This document shows, one piece after another, positions 62,460 through 64,000 of a stretch of 64,000 nt of DNA. The number at the start of each line of letters is the position of its first letter. The stretch's first letter is position 1. Position numbers and translations under genes: made by a program. Source of the DNA: Phakellia ventilabrum (Eukaryota > Porifera > Demospongiae > Axinellida > Axinellidae); the NCBI GenBank assembly GCA_963921505.1, contig OY997397.1:3986501-4050500 (forward strand), written 5' to 3'. The notes beneath the pieces were generated by a model that was not told where the DNA came from, ran no database searches, and saw only the letters and a list, made by a program, of their open reading frames with translations.

Positions 62460-64000
62460 GTAAACAATTTGTTACTTTCTAGCTATAGCTACCCTAATCA
62501 TGTAATAAGGCTCCAATTCTGTAGTTATTAGTTTCTCATGAGGGTAATGTGTGAGCTAGCGTCGTCCCCCCCCCGCCCCCTCGAGAGAGTGGCCTGGTGT
62601 ACACTGTTTGCACATACATGTAATTAGTATCCAAATTCCCAGAATCTGGGAATTTGAATATTACCGTATCATATCCATGTATGATTACGTCACATTCGCT
62701 TATAAACCTGCAAATGTTTCCGTGTCACGAAGCTTTAAAGTCTGTAGTGATGGTTTTTGTAAGGTAGATGCTTAGAAAGTGTTCGGTAGTTCGAATCTTT
62801 GATCCGTTTGCTACTGAAAGGCCTAGAAGGATCCAAGATCAAATATTGAGCAGCTCACAGTCACTGCCAGGAGAAAGGCACTTCCGAGTTTCTAGCTACC
62901 ATAATCATAGCGGACAGGCGATATGATGCAAATAAAAGTTAGTCATTATTCCTAGCCCAGAATCAAGCCTTGTATCTTGGAGGCAAGAGTGCACAAGACT
63001 TGCTATGATTGTACCCCTATGCTCGTATCAATTCATAAACTTCCAGCTTGTACATAAAATACGCAGCTGTTCCTACCTCTTGTAATAGTATAATACATAA
63101 CATAATCAGTATCGGCACGCGTGAAAAGCGATCGGTGCTGCGGAACGGAAGGGGGCTGGCTTGCGACTAGCATGCACGCATGCATGGACGGTCATGCTTT
63201 CCCTCTAGATTCATCCTGCGTAGCTACAGACTGACTAACCTTGTCTTCGTTGTGTTATCCCGGATTTTAGGCGAGTTAAAATTTCCGTGACCGTCCTGCC
63301 GTCCCGGAAATTAGGTACGCGTATTTTCTGGATACGTCCCGTCCCGGAAATTAGGTATGCCCAGAAATGACGTGCATCACGTTATCGAAATTATTTCCGT
63401 GTGGACCATGTGTACACGAGTGCGGTTACAGAAGTTGAACTGTCATAGAGGGAAAACGAGTGCTCTATGTGATTAGTAATGCTGCCTAATACCTGTGTTA
63501 TGTGCTGATTGCGAGGCTTATCGTGGATTGATGTACAGATGGACATTTGTGTTGCTGTACCACCGCCGTTCTAACTACATGTACTTGTGCTGCCTCCTAA
63601 GGCCACAGTGAATTGATATCCTGTTTCTCATCCTCCCTAAACTCACAAATGTTTGCGGGTGGGCGTAAAAATATGCAAGAAAACACAGCACGTGACTTAT
63701 GATTGTTGAATCGCATAGCCCAGGGCATAGCCGACCAGAAGAGTGCTATACTAGAGTACGTCTTGGTCCATGTGCGAGTTACAGTCAGAAATGTTGATAA
63801 ATCAACTGGATCTGCAACTGTTTATACAGCAAAGTGCCTGTTTATTTTCAGTAACATTTTCCTGGGGCTGTTTATACAGCAAAGTGCCTGTGTGTGTTAT
63901 CAGTATTATTTCCTGGAACACAAAGCATATACCTAGTAACTATGACTTGTAGGTGGTAATCATGCAGCAGGGGGCATCAAATTTTATGAGACAAGGTCTC
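62460..64000 (+). other. intron 1 of the second HYKK-like gene (presumed)
   Basis: No exon matching the VEEGSVKQFPSYDD region of the first paralogue was found. A short direct repeat of CCCGTCCCGGAAATTAGGTA occurs near 63300-63360, and GCTGTTTATACAGCAAAGTG type words recur at 63820-63890. Otherwise nothing recognised. Confidence 0.45.

Noticed and set aside
1-64000. tRNA, rRNA or snRNA genes
   Set aside because: I looked for A/B-box pairs and cloverleaf stems by eye and found none I can support; a covariance-model scan would be decisive.

Overview
The window is nuclear DNA from an animal, most likely a sponge. This rests on spliced genes with GT..AG introns and small exons, typical metazoan families (COG3, phospholipid scramblase, RBMX2, an SLC25 carrier, sushi-domain receptor-like protein, hydroxylysine kinase), dense small foldback/MITE repeats in introns, and a Kelch + coiled-coil + TKL-kinase gene of a type I associate with sponge kinase expansions. 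The sponge call is inference; the animal call is firm. There are no operons, CRISPR arrays, rRNA genes or retroviral elements that I can support.

Layout. 0-4.8 kb (minus strand): three damaged partial copies of a coiled-coil/kinase exon whose intact version is at 58.3-59.6 kb. 5.0-5.2 kb: a possible orphan coiled-coil exon. 6.8-14.7 kb (+): phospholipid scramblase, 8 coding exons. 15.3-17.7 kb (-): RBMX2-like spliceosomal RRM/RS protein, convergent with the scramblase and with a 5-nt first coding exon. 18.1-34.2 kb (+): complete COG3 (conserved oligomeric Golgi complex subunit 3), 22 coding exons, head-to-head with RBMX2 across about 420 bp. 34.8-37.9 kb (+): single-pass membrane protein with seven sushi/CCP modules on seven symmetrical phase 1-1 exons. 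41.0-43.0 kb (-): SLC25A29-like mitochondrial carrier. 44.6-48.4 kb (+): hydroxylysine-kinase-like (HYKK) gene, 3 exons. 52.1-59.6 kb (+): Kelch-coiled-coil-kinase gene, 5 coding exons, 772 aa. 60.6-62.1 kb: a 1.56-kb foldback element. 62.3 kb (+): first exon of a second HYKK paralogue that runs out of the window.

The genes do not form one pathway; they are ordinary housekeeping and membrane genes in a compact animal genome. The most interesting signals are structural: (i) a 37-bp minisatellite in COG3 that repeats the end of exon 10 together with its 5' splice site about 16 times; (ii) the dispersed kinase copies, one of which joins the 5' flank of the Kelch-kinase gene straight to the interior of its last exon; (iii) the sushi exon array; (iv) several families of inverted-repeat elements shared among introns of unrelated genes; (v) paired HYKK paralogues, one with a basic N-terminal extension that could target mitochondria.

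All exon boundaries below were read by eye from splice consensus, reading-frame phase and remembered family sequences; no alignment or transcript was available.
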